NCBI GenBank assembly: GCA_003609755.1
Contig: AP017991.1
Coordinates: 4,141,001 to 4,205,000, forward strand
DNA: 64,000 nucleotides
Origin: Planktothrix agardhii NIES-204
GTDB lineage: Bacteria > Cyanobacteriota > Cyanobacteriia > Cyanobacteriales > Microcoleaceae
Reading direction: 5' to 3'
A program made the position numbers and the translations under genes. Each line of letters begins with the position of its first letter. The stretch's first letter is position 1. Positions 44,799-53,044 of the stretch are shown piece after piece. The notes under the pieces were generated by a model, which worked only from the letters and a program-made list of their open reading frames with translations, had not been told where the DNA came from and did not search any database.

Positions 44799-45892
44799 AA
44801 TAATTGAAAGCGGTCGCCTTTAAAATAATTTAATAACGGATCATATTGTTGATATAATACCAAATTAGAAATTAATTGAGCCGTAATCGGAGCTAATAGA
44901 ATCCCATTGCGATAATGACCCGTTGCTAAAGTTAAGTTTTGCCAAGAACTAGGCCCTAATATTGGGCATAAATCAGGGGTTTCCGGTCGAAATCCCCACC
45001 AAAATTCCTGAATTTCAAACTCTTTTAATCCTGGGTATAATCGAATAGCTCCTGAGAGTAAATTTTCAATTCCATTCGGGGTTAAACCGGAGGTAAAACC
45101 CACCTGTTCGGATGTGGCTCCAATCACAATTAAACCATCTCGACGCGGTACAATATAAATATCTGAACCGAATAAAACCTGTTTTAAAGGTAATGGTTTA
45201 ATATTATCTGGAACCCGCACTGATAACATTTGTCCCTTTCGGGGATATACGGGAATTGATAATAATTTTCCCGACCAAGCACCCGCCGTTAAAATATAAT
45301 GATCTGCTCTAAATTTACCTTGATTTGTCTGAACTTCTGTGATAATTTGATTAGGAAAAATAACTAATTTTTCTACCGTAACTCCCTCAACTATTTTAAC
45401 CCCTAATTCCTGAGCCGCCCTTTGCAATATTTTGATTAACCCCCGACGATTATCAACTTGACCATCCTGGGGAAACCACCAACCCCCGACAATATCATCC
45501 CCTAACCCGGGTTGTTGTTGTAAAATGGCTTCGGGCTCTAACCAATAGCTGGGGGTGTCTGGAGTAGCATCTAAACTGGTACAGTGGGGACGTTCATAAA
45601 CCGGAGCCAAGATCCCACAGGGCCAATATCCCGTATCTAACCCGGTGATTTCCTCCAGTTTGCGCGTCCAGTCATTGTAAAGGGCGCGACTGCGTAAACA
45701 CAATTCTAGCATAGGGCCAGGGGGAATTTGTTCGGATTGGGGTGCTAACATTCCCGCTCCGACTAAACCCGCCGATTCTTGGACGTCCCGACTCAAAACC
45801 GTTACCGTGGCTCCTTTGCATTTTAACTCGACGGCGAGGGATAAGCCAATTAAACCGCCACCGATTAGAATAATTTCACTATGTTGTTGCAT
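44795..45892 (-). CDS. thiO: Glycine oxidase ThiO
   Basis: A 365-residue FAD-dependent glycine oxidase that supplies dehydroglycine for the thiazole of thiamine. It starts with the dinucleotide-binding IILIGGGLIGLSLAVELKCKG; WWGFRPETPDLCPILG and ATGHYRNGILLAP are typical of the DAO/ThiO family. In several cyanobacteria thiO is fused to thiG; here it is separate. The 4-bp overlap with the downstream membrane gene implies translational coupling. Confidence 0.9.
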   Translation of the reverse strand: MQQHSEIILIGGGLIGLSLAVELKCKGATVTVLSRDVQESAGLVGAGMLAPQSEQIPPGPMLELCLRSRALYNDWTRKLEEITGLDTGYWPCGILAPVYERPHCTSLDATPDTPSYWLEPEAILQQQPGLGDDIVGGWWFPQDGQVDNRRGLIKILQRAAQELGVKIVEGVTVEKLVIFPNQIITEVQTNQGKFRADHYILTAGAWSGKLLSIPVYPRKGQMLSVRVPDNIKPLPLKQVLFGSDIYIVPRRDGLIVIGATSEQVGFTSGLTPNGIENLLSGAIRLYPGLKEFEIQEFWWGFRPETPDLCPILGPSSWQNLTLATGHYRNGILLAPITAQLISNLVLYQQYDPLLNYFKGDRFQLL

Positions 45893-45971
45893 AAAATTTA
45901 AAAGTTCATCTTAGGAATTGAATCTGTTTTCTATTTTAAACTTTTAGGGTTTGTTTTTCTATAGGTTAACA

Positions 45972-46343
45972 ATGATTAAACGATTTTTTACTAATACTGT
46001 CTCCGCCCTGTGTTATTCTTTAATTGATTATCGGTTTAAATCCTCTCCAATTCCCCAGCATTTTCCTAATAATTCTGTGGTTAATTTTGTCATAAAACAA
46101 CAGAATAGAATGCCAGATTATCTGCGATTTCCCTTGTTTATATTAACATTAATTTTTGATATTTGGGGGCTGCTGCGTACAGGTTTATTCTTTCATGCTC
46201 AATCACCATCTGTGCGTCAACAGCAAATTCAAGCCTGGAAAAGTTCCCCATTGCAAATTTGTCGGGATTTGATCAGGTTTTATGAAAGTTTAGTGGTATT
46301 ATATTGGCAATCTGATCATATAAAATTCTCGAATTATATCTAA
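45972..46343 (+). CDS. Small protein preceding GMC oxidoreductase
   Basis: A 123-residue protein with conserved-looking QNRMPDYLRFPLFILTLIFD and SPLQICRDLIRFYESLVVLYW segments. Only 8 nt separate its stop from the GMC gene. It has no clear signal peptide, but the middle is hydrophobic. It may be an accessory subunit, as small proteins often accompany GMC or gluconate-dehydrogenase-like flavoproteins. I take the ATG at 45972 rather than the TTG at 45951. Confidence 0.65.
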   Translation: MIKRFFTNTVSALCYSLIDYRFKSSPIPQHFPNNSVVNFVIKQQNRMPDYLRFPLFILTLIFDIWGLLRTGLFFHAQSPSVRQQQIQAWKSSPLQICRDLIRFYESLVVLYWQSDHIKFSNYI

Positions 46344-46351
46344 TAATTATC

Positions 46352-47821
46352 ATGTCTGAATTTAACCTGATTTCCCCATCTGAATCTCCTTTAAAAGTTG
46401 AAATTGCCGTGATTGGTTCTGGCCCAGGAGGAGCGATTACCGCCTGTTTATTGGCTGAAGCTGGACGGAATGTTTTATTAATTGAAGAAGGAGCCTATTT
46501 ATCCTTAGAATCCTGTCAGCCATTTTCCGTTGAAGAAATGGTGCAAAAATATCGTAATGGCGGTATAACAGCAGCCTTTGGTCAACCTAAAATTCAATAT
46601 GTGGAAGGTAAATGTGTGGGGGGAGGAAGTGAAATTAATAGCGGATTATATCATCGGACACCCCCTAATATTTTAGCACAATGGAGTCAAGAATTTCAAG
46701 TAGAATCTTTAACAGAAGCCGATTTAATTCCACATTTTGAAGCCTGCGAACAAGCGGTTAATGTCTGTTATTTACCCGGAAAAGCTCCCACTGCTTCCTT
46801 GAAATTACACGAAGGCGCAACCCGTTTAAATTGGCAATCTTTAGAAGTTCCTCGCTGGTTTCGTTATCAAGAATTAGATGAAACCGCAATTCCTAAAGGA
46901 ACTCGACAATCCATGACGGAAACCTTTATTCCCAGAGCTTTAAAAGCTGGGTGTAAACTATTAGTAAATACTAGAATTAAAAAAATTAATCAAAGCGATA
47001 AAAACTGGGTTTTAACAGGTTATTATCAAGCGAATAATTCTGATCAACAACCGGTCAAAATTCAAGCAGAAACAGTATTTGTTTGCTGTGGTGCAATTCA
47101 AACCCCAGCGTTATTAAGAAGAAGTGGAATTAAAAATAATATTGGTAATGCTTTAAGAATGCACCCAACTGTTAAAATAATTGCTCAATTTGATCAAGAT
47201 ATTAACACCTTGGATATGGGAGTTCCCGTCCATCAAGTTAAAGAATTTTCCCCTAAATTTAGTTTTGGTTGTTCAATTAGTTCTCCCCCCTATTTATCCG
47301 TGGGAATGACTGACCATCCTAATTATACTCAAGAAGTGCAAAAAAATTGGCATAAAATGGCAATTTATTATGCTATGATTGTAGGGGAAGGTTATGGTAC
47401 AGTGAGAAATATTCCCTTTTGTCGTGATCCTTTAGTTAGTTATAAATTAACATCTCAAGACTTAAAAGACTTATCAGAAGCATTAAAAAAATTAGCCCAA
47501 TTATTATTTGAAGTAGATGCTAAAATTCTCTATCCTAGTATTTCCAATAGTTTCCTCTTGACCCATCCCAAAGATTTAGATAAAATCCCGGAACAACTTC
47601 CTATAAAACAAACTAATTTAATGACAGTTCACGTTTTTTCCTCCTGTCCAATGGGAGAAAATTTACAAAAATGTGCGGTTAATTCCTTTGGTAAAGTTCA
47701 TGGATTTAATAATTTATATATTGCTGATGCCAGTTTACTTTGTACCGCTCCTGGAGTCAATCCCCAAGGTACAATTATGGCGATCGCGCGTCGAAATGCG
47801 TTAAAATTCCTAAATCCCTAA
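46352..47821 (+). CDS. GMC-family FAD oxidoreductase
   Basis: A 489-residue flavoprotein of the glucose-methanol-choline type. FAD-binding GSGPGG is at 22-27, with VEGKCVGGGSEINSGLYHRTP and the C-terminal SSCPMGENLQ...ADASLLCTAPGVNPQGTIMA. Such enzymes oxidise alcohols, sugars or sterols. It opens the 45.9-52.9 kb cluster of epimerases, a broken glycosyltransferase and a UbiA enzyme, so a polyprenyl-linked sugar or lipid alcohol is a possible substrate (inference). Confidence 0.9.
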   Translation: MSEFNLISPSESPLKVEIAVIGSGPGGAITACLLAEAGRNVLLIEEGAYLSLESCQPFSVEEMVQKYRNGGITAAFGQPKIQYVEGKCVGGGSEINSGLYHRTPPNILAQWSQEFQVESLTEADLIPHFEACEQAVNVCYLPGKAPTASLKLHEGATRLNWQSLEVPRWFRYQELDETAIPKGTRQSMTETFIPRALKAGCKLLVNTRIKKINQSDKNWVLTGYYQANNSDQQPVKIQAETVFVCCGAIQTPALLRRSGIKNNIGNALRMHPTVKIIAQFDQDINTLDMGVPVHQVKEFSPKFSFGCSISSPPYLSVGMTDHPNYTQEVQKNWHKMAIYYAMIVGEGYGTVRNIPFCRDPLVSYKLTSQDLKDLSEALKKLAQLLFEVDAKILYPSISNSFLLTHPKDLDKIPEQLPIKQTNLMTVHVFSSCPMGENLQKCAVNSFGKVHGFNNLYIADASLLCTAPGVNPQGTIMAIARRNALKFLNP

Positions 47822-47900
47822 GTTGTTGCGCTTAAGCGCATCTTATCAACATAAGATGGTGCTAAAGCACAACAACTGTAATTGTGCTGAAGCACAACAA
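47822..47900. repeat. REP-like hairpin (GTTGTTGCGCTT family), copy 2
   Basis: An imperfect long stem (47822-47846 with 47851-47876) and a second TTGTGCT/AGCACAA hairpin (47882-47897). The core GTTGTTG.GCTT.AGC.CATCTTA is shared with 5046-5095. It lies between two cluster genes and may soften read-through or stabilise mRNA. Confidence 0.7.
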
Positions 47901-47911
47901 CAAATAAAATT

Positions 47912-48979
47912 ATGATAGAATTCAACACAAATTTAGTTTTAATAACTGGTGCATTAGGTTGGTTAGGAATTAATTTAGTCGAATCTTTAGTCAAAGGATT
48001 AGCAGATTTTGAACCCCTAAGTCAACCTCAAAATAATTTAAAAATTCGCTGTTTAATTTTACCAGATCAAAACCCAAAAGTATTAAATAAAATATCAGAT
48101 CAGATTGAAATTTATCAAGGAGATTTAAGAAATCCCCAAGATTGCGATCGCTTTTGTGAAAATGCCGAAAATGCTATTTTATTTCATACCGCCGGAATTA
48201 TTCATCCTCAAAAAGTTTCTGACTTTTATCAAATTAATGTCGAAGGAACAAAAAATCTCTTAAATTCTGCGGTTTCTGCTAAGATAAAACGAGCCATTAT
48301 TGTATCTTCAAATTCTCCCTGTGGTTGTAATCCCCATCCCGATCATTTATTTGATGAAACCTCACCCTATCATCCCTATATGAACTATGGCCGCTCAAAA
48401 ATGTTAATGGAATTAGCCGTAAATAGCTATCAGCAACAGGGTAAAATTGAAACAGTTATTATTCGTCCTCCTTGGTTTTATGGCCCCCATCAACCCCAAC
48501 GTCAAACCCTATTTTTTAAGATGATTAGAGATGGGAAAGGGCCAATTGTTGGAGATGGGAATAATTTACGATCTATGGCCTATGTGGATAATATTTGTCA
48601 AGGATTGATATTAGCAGCTATCACCGAAAAAGCTAACGGAGAAACCTACTGGATAGCCGATGAACAACCCTACTCAATGAATGATATTATTAATACAATC
48701 GAACATTTATTGGAAACAGAATTTCAGCAATCCTGCACCCATAAACGCTTAAAATTACCAGGGTTAGCCAGTGAAATTGCTTTAGTTGTTGATGGAACAT
48801 TACAAAGTTTAGGATTTTATCATCAAAAAATTCATGTTCTCTCAGAAATGAATAAAACTATTGCTTGCTCTATTGCGAAAGCTCAACGCGAATTAGGTTA
48901 TAATCCGACAATTGCTTTAGAAGAAGGAATGCGAAGAAGTTTAAAATGGATCTTTGAGAATTATGGGGGATTAGATTAA
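47912..48979 (+). CDS. NAD-dependent epimerase/dehydratase, first copy
   Basis: A 355-residue extended SDR. The Rossmann motif is near the start (TGALGWLG at about 12-19) and the YxxxK pair is Y-GRSK (NYGRSKMLM). HTAGIIHP and PPWFYGPHQ are typical. It would reduce or epimerise a nucleotide- or lipid-linked sugar, or act as a 3-beta-hydroxysteroid-type dehydrogenase. It is only about 21% like the second SDR at 50373 by eye, so they are not a recent pair. Confidence 0.85.
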   Translation: MIEFNTNLVLITGALGWLGINLVESLVKGLADFEPLSQPQNNLKIRCLILPDQNPKVLNKISDQIEIYQGDLRNPQDCDRFCENAENAILFHTAGIIHPQKVSDFYQINVEGTKNLLNSAVSAKIKRAIIVSSNSPCGCNPHPDHLFDETSPYHPYMNYGRSKMLMELAVNSYQQQGKIETVIIRPPWFYGPHQPQRQTLFFKMIRDGKGPIVGDGNNLRSMAYVDNICQGLILAAITEKANGETYWIADEQPYSMNDIINTIEHLLETEFQQSCTHKRLKLPGLASEIALVVDGTLQSLGFYHQKIHVLSEMNKTIACSIAKAQRELGYNPTIALEEGMRRSLKWIFENYGGLD

Positions 48980-48981
48980 TT

Positions 48982-49527
48982 ATGGTTAGCCATATTGTCG
49001 TGACAGAAGGATTGGTTTTTAGAGAAGACTTTGCCCAAAATTATTTTTTATCGAATTATTTTGAAGCGGTTTTAAAACAAGTTTTAAAGCAGGTTTCTGA
49101 AAATGAAAAAGTGTATATTTCTCCAGGGAATTGTTTTGGTTGTCCAGAATCAGAAGAAGATTATGCGGCAAAATATCTCCTAAATCATCGTCCCGAACTC
49201 CAGATTTTTGTTCCTGAAAACGTTAAAGACCGCCCCTATTTGGATACTTTTGATAATGCTAGATTATTAAGAAAATGGTTAGAAAAACAGGAACAATGGC
49301 CCTTAGAAGAAGTAATTTTATATTGTAATAAACCCCATGCACTTAGGAGTAAGTTAATGTTTAAACTCTGTGGTTATAAGGTTCAACAGGTGATTACTTC
49401 TTATCCTGAACTGGCGAATCGAACAATGCCACTACGTCTTGTATTTTATCATTATTTACCTGCTCATTTACTTTACGAATGGGGAGCTTTGGTGTATGAT
49501 TTAATTAGATTTTATCAATATAAATAA
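48982..49527 (+). CDS. DUF218/YdcF-like protein
   Basis: A 181-residue protein whose central pattern (ISPGNCFGCPESEEDYAAKYLL, then NARLLRKWLE and VILYCNKPHALRSKLMF) is like the DUF218 domain of YdcF/SanA/ElyC proteins. ElyC is tied to undecaprenyl-phosphate metabolism in E. coli. No N-terminal membrane anchor is seen. It begins 2 nt after the SDR stop, so the two are co-translated. A C-terminal relic that may belong to such a protein lies at 50296-50376. Confidence 0.6.
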   Translation: MVSHIVVTEGLVFREDFAQNYFLSNYFEAVLKQVLKQVSENEKVYISPGNCFGCPESEEDYAAKYLLNHRPELQIFVPENVKDRPYLDTFDNARLLRKWLEKQEQWPLEEVILYCNKPHALRSKLMFKLCGYKVQQVITSYPELANRTMPLRLVFYHYLPAHLLYEWGALVYDLIRFYQYK

Positions 49528-49531
49528 AAAA

Positions 49532-50225
49532 ATGCTCAAACAAACTATGATTAAAAATCGGCACGGATTGGGAACTTTAATTTTATATATTCTCCTTAGT
49601 CTTATTATTTACTCGACGATTATCAATTCTTTTTTTCTGGCTGATGATTTTACCTGGGTTTATCAAATTAAAACCAGAGGAATATTTGGGGTCTGGACAA
49701 CTGCGCCCGATGTTTTTTTTAGACCAATAATTTCCATACTTTTATTTTTAGATTATCAAATTTGGGGGCTAAATCCTGTCGGCTATCATCTCACTAACAT
49801 TATTTTTCATGGATTCTGTTGCTTTTTTGTGTATTTTATTTCCTCTCAGCTATTAATACATAGTCATTTATCTACAAAACTGAGTCAATCCATTTCTATG
49901 ATTGCAGGTTTTTTTGTTTTTAGTTTTACCCAGTCATGTAGAAGCAGTTACTTGGATTTCGGGTCGTTCTGATGTAGTAGCAACTTGTTTTTTTCTAGCG
50001 GCTTTTAGTAGTTATTTACATTACAAAAATAACTCTAATAAGTTATGGATATTCAGTTCTTATATCTTATTTGTATTCGCTTTATTGTCCAAAGAATCAG
50101 TAATTATCTATCCCGGCTTAATTTTAGGCTATGAAATTTATAGATTTTTCCAAGACAAACAACCCCTTAATCAGCTTTATAATTCGATTTTAAAACTTAT
50201 CAATCTTATCAAATTAAAATACTGA
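49532..50225 (+). pseudogene. Frameshifted, truncated PMT/ArnT-type glycosyltransferase
   Basis: The first frame (from 49532) encodes a membrane helix with FFLADDFTWVY, the acidic loop of PMT-type transferases, FRPIISILLF and GYHLTNIIFH. At the T7 run 49909-49915 the frame is lost; dropping one T rejoins it to a second frame (from 49902) reading LPSHVEAVTWISGRSDVVA and LLSKESVIIYPG, which are conserved in this family. It then ends at 50225, long before the usual C-terminus. Normal members use polyprenyl-phosphate sugars. Confidence 0.85.
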
Positions 50226-50295
50226 ACGCAAATCCGATTGATCAAATTTTCTATTATTCTCAGGGTCAACTTCTACCTGTTTCCCACCGCAAGTT

Positions 50296-50376
50296 AAGTT
50301 AAACCTTTACGAATGGGTAACTTTTGTTTATGATACAAGGAAACAAGTGGTGTCGAGGAAAAACAGAAATTTATGA
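50296..50376 (+). pseudogene. Short coding relic ahead of second SDR
   Basis: A frame ending in TGA at 50374-50376 (overlapping the next ATG as ATGA) reads KLNLYEWVTFVYDTRKQVV. Its LYEW..VYD resembles the end of the DUF218 protein at 48982 (LLYEWGALVYD). It could be the tail of a deleted DUF218-like gene once coupled to the epimerase at 50373. Evidence is short and weak. Confidence 0.3.
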
Positions 50377-51398
50377 AGCACTTAATTACGGGAGGATCGG
50401 GATTTTTAGGCAATTTAATTGCACGACGATTATATCAAAGGGGGGAAGAAGTTAGAATTTTAGATATTTGGGAAGATCCTACCCGTCCCCCAGAGATTGA
50501 ATTTATTAACTGTGATATTTGCGATCGCAACGGGGTCGAAAAAGCCATGAAAGATATTGATATTGTCCATCATAATGTAGCTTTAGTTCCCTTAACAAAA
50601 TCCGGTAATAAATTCTGGGAAGTCAACGTAGAAGGCAGTAAAATCGCCGCCGAAGCAGCAGTAAAAGCCGGAGTTAAAAGCTTTATTCACATGAGTTCTA
50701 GCGCCCTATTTGGGGATGCTGAATGTCCGATTACAAACGATACCCCCACTAAAGCGGTTGAAATTTATGGACGGGCAAAATTAGCCGGGGAATTAGCAGT
50801 TAGAAATATCTGTGATCAAACTGGTTTACCATTAATTGTCATTCGTCCCCGAACTATTTTAGGAGAAGGAAGATTAGGAATTTTTCAGATATTATTTGAA
50901 TGGATTCAAGAAGGAAAAAACGTTTATGTGATTGGGAGTGGTGACGTTCAATTTCAATTTGTCCATGCCCATGATTTGATGGACGCCTATCTTTTAGCTC
51001 TGGATTTAGGTCAACCAGGGATCTATAATGTGGGAAGCGATCGCTTTGGTACATTACGAGAAGGATTAGAACATTTAATTGATTATGCAGGAACAGATTC
51101 TCAGGTTAAAAGTTTACCTACAGGATTAACAATTGGCAGCTTACAACTATTAGACTGGATGGGATTAAGTCCCCTCGCTCCTTGGCATTATTTAACCTAT
51201 CATAAAGAATTTTATTTTGATGTCGATCCTCTGCTAAAATTAGGCTGGAAACCCAAATATTCCAATGATGAAATGTTCCGAGAAAGTTATGATTGGTTCA
51301 AAAACAACTATAATCAACTACAAGCGGAAAAAGCCGGATCTGCCCATCGCCGCCCCGTGAAAGAAAAACTACTCTGGGTATTAAAACAACTATCTTAA
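50373..51398 (+). CDS. NAD-dependent epimerase/dehydratase, second copy
   Basis: A 341-residue extended SDR with TGGSGFLGNLIARRL at 6-20, the active-site SSSALFGDAE and YGRAKLAGE (YxxxK). Such proteins include nucleotide-sugar epimerases and hopanoid-associated HpnA. It is followed by the small transporter at 51408 after 9 nt, and the UbiA gene comes next, so these three likely share a transcript. Confidence 0.88.
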   Translation: MKHLITGGSGFLGNLIARRLYQRGEEVRILDIWEDPTRPPEIEFINCDICDRNGVEKAMKDIDIVHHNVALVPLTKSGNKFWEVNVEGSKIAAEAAVKAGVKSFIHMSSSALFGDAECPITNDTPTKAVEIYGRAKLAGELAVRNICDQTGLPLIVIRPRTILGEGRLGIFQILFEWIQEGKNVYVIGSGDVQFQFVHAHDLMDAYLLALDLGQPGIYNVGSDRFGTLREGLEHLIDYAGTDSQVKSLPTGLTIGSLQLLDWMGLSPLAPWHYLTYHKEFYFDVDPLLKLGWKPKYSNDEMFRESYDWFKNNYNQLQAEKAGSAHRRPVKEKLLWVLKQLS

Positions 51399-51407
51399 TT
51401 ATACACT

Positions 51408-51770
51408 GTGAATAACATTAACTCAATCAACTGGATTTCCTGGAGTTTAGTTTTAATCGCCGCTATTAATAGTGGAATCGGTAACTTATTACTAAAAAAA
51501 TCTCGAATAGAAGCTGCCGATCCGGGTTTATTAACCCTGTTATTATCTCCTTGGTTTCTGGCAGCAATTTTAGTCTATGGAATTAATTTAATTGTTTTTG
51601 CTAAAGCTCTTGATAGTTTACCTGTTTCTGTTGCTTATCCAGTGTTTGCTGCCATTGGTTTTAGCTTAGTTGCCTTGATGGGAAACCTATTTTTAGGAGA
51701 GCGTTTTGGATTAAATCAAATCATAGGATTAAGTTTAATTATTGCTGGAATTATTATTATGTCTCGTTAA
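51408..51770 (+). CDS. SMR/EamA-type small transporter
   Basis: A 120-residue protein with four membrane helices (about 8-30, 45-63, 70-90, 98-118), the size and pattern (SLPVSVAYPVFAAIGFSLVAL, GERFGLNQIIGL) of SMR or ArnE/ArnF-like half-transporters. ArnE/F flip undecaprenyl-phosphate-aminoarabinose, which fits the neighbouring genes. It starts with GTG at 51408. The exact substrate is inference. Confidence 0.72.
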   Translation: MNNINSINWISWSLVLIAAINSGIGNLLLKKSRIEAADPGLLTLLLSPWFLAAILVYGINLIVFAKALDSLPVSVAYPVFAAIGFSLVALMGNLFLGERFGLNQIIGLSLIIAGIIIMSR

Positions 51771-51798
51771 AATATTAACATTTTTTTAGGAAATTGCA

Positions 51799-52884
51799 AT
51801 GATTATGGAAAAACCAGATCAAGACCATTATTTGGGTGATTCTAAATCTATATTAGAAACCAATGATAATTCAACTGATCCCGTATTTGTAGCCGTTAAA
51901 TCCTCAAATTTGCCCCCCCTAATTAAACTTCTTCGTCCCCACCAATGGACAAAAAATCTATTTTGTTTGGCGGGACTTTTATTTGGGGGGAGACTATTAG
52001 AACCCCAGTCTATTCTATTATCAATATTAACGGTGATTTTTTTCTCGGCTATGGCTTCGGCAATTTATATTTTTAATGATATTCAAGATCGCGAACGCGA
52101 TCGCCAGCATCCGAAAAAAAAGTATCGTCCGATTGCCAGTCGTCAAGTTTCTATTAAAACCGGATTAGCGATCGCATTCTGTTTAATAACGGTTTCCCTT
52201 CTAGGTGCTTATAGCTTAGGAATAGCCACATTTATTTGTGTTTTACTATATGCTATTAACAATATTATTTATTCTCTAAAACTCAAAAATTTACCCCTAC
52301 TTGATGTTAGTTGTATTGCTTTTGGTTTTGTTCTCAGACTGTTAGCAGGAATTTATGCTTTAGGAGATATGCCGACGGCTTGGATTGTTTTATGTACCTT
52401 TTTCCTAACTTTATTTTTAGGCTTTTCTAAACGACGTTCGGAATTATTATCCTTGTTACATCTTCAAAATAATCAAGAGACTTTTTATTCTGAAACATCC
52501 CTACAACCCGATCTAAAATCACCTAACTCAGAACCTTCTTATTTAGAGTTATTCTATCAACGGGGAAGCAAAAATCAACAGCGTCCAGTTCTCTCCCAAT
52601 ATACCTTACCCTATTTAGATTCTCTCCTAAATAGCACCGCAACTATGACGATTATGTGCTATGCTTTGTTCACAATCCAATCGGGTAAAAATCCCTCTTT
52701 AGTGATTACGGTTCCCATTGTTTATTATGCGGTGATGCACTACAAATGGTTAGTGACGGTTTTAGCCGATGGGGAAGAACCCAGCCGAATTTTAATTCAA
52801 GATCCGACAATTAAATTAAGTTTGATAATCTGGCTAATTTTTTATTTAGTAATTTTGTATTTTAATATTCATTTATTTGATTAA
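51799..52884 (+). CDS. UbiA-type prenyltransferase, decaprenyl-phosphate phosphoribosyltransferase-like
   Basis: A 361-residue membrane UbiA-superfamily enzyme. The core LRPHQWTKNLFCLAGLLFGG and YIFNDIQDRERDRQHPKKKYRPIASRQ hold the NDxxDxxxD metal motif; TKN and the HPKK(x)RPIA box match DPPR synthases, which join PRPP to decaprenyl-phosphate. A second cluster SKRRSELLSL is typical. If correct, it starts a polyprenyl-phosphate-ribose pathway. The long soluble insert near 225-260 is unusual. Confidence 0.85.
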   Translation: MIMEKPDQDHYLGDSKSILETNDNSTDPVFVAVKSSNLPPLIKLLRPHQWTKNLFCLAGLLFGGRLLEPQSILLSILTVIFFSAMASAIYIFNDIQDRERDRQHPKKKYRPIASRQVSIKTGLAIAFCLITVSLLGAYSLGIATFICVLLYAINNIIYSLKLKNLPLLDVSCIAFGFVLRLLAGIYALGDMPTAWIVLCTFFLTLFLGFSKRRSELLSLLHLQNNQETFYSETSLQPDLKSPNSEPSYLELFYQRGSKNQQRPVLSQYTLPYLDSLLNSTATMTIMCYALFTIQSGKNPSLVITVPIVYYAVMHYKWLVTVLADGEEPSRILIQDPTIKLSLIIWLIFYLVILYFNIHLFD

Positions 52885-53044
52885 TTTATTCTTCAATAAA
52901 AATAAACCACAAAGGCACAAAGACACGAAGAAAGCAATTTCCAATACTTCCGAGGCAATTTCTTCGGGAATTTTATAATTATCACCGATTAATGATTTAT
53001 GATTTAATTAGAGTAGATTAGCTAGAACTTTTAGGACTTAGACA

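Noticed and set aside
45972-52884. Hopanoid or sterol biosynthesis cluster
   Set aside because: HpnA-like SDR and GMC proteins occur there, but there is no squalene cyclase, HpnG or HpnH-like gene, and UbiA plus SMR fit a lipid-linked sugar better.
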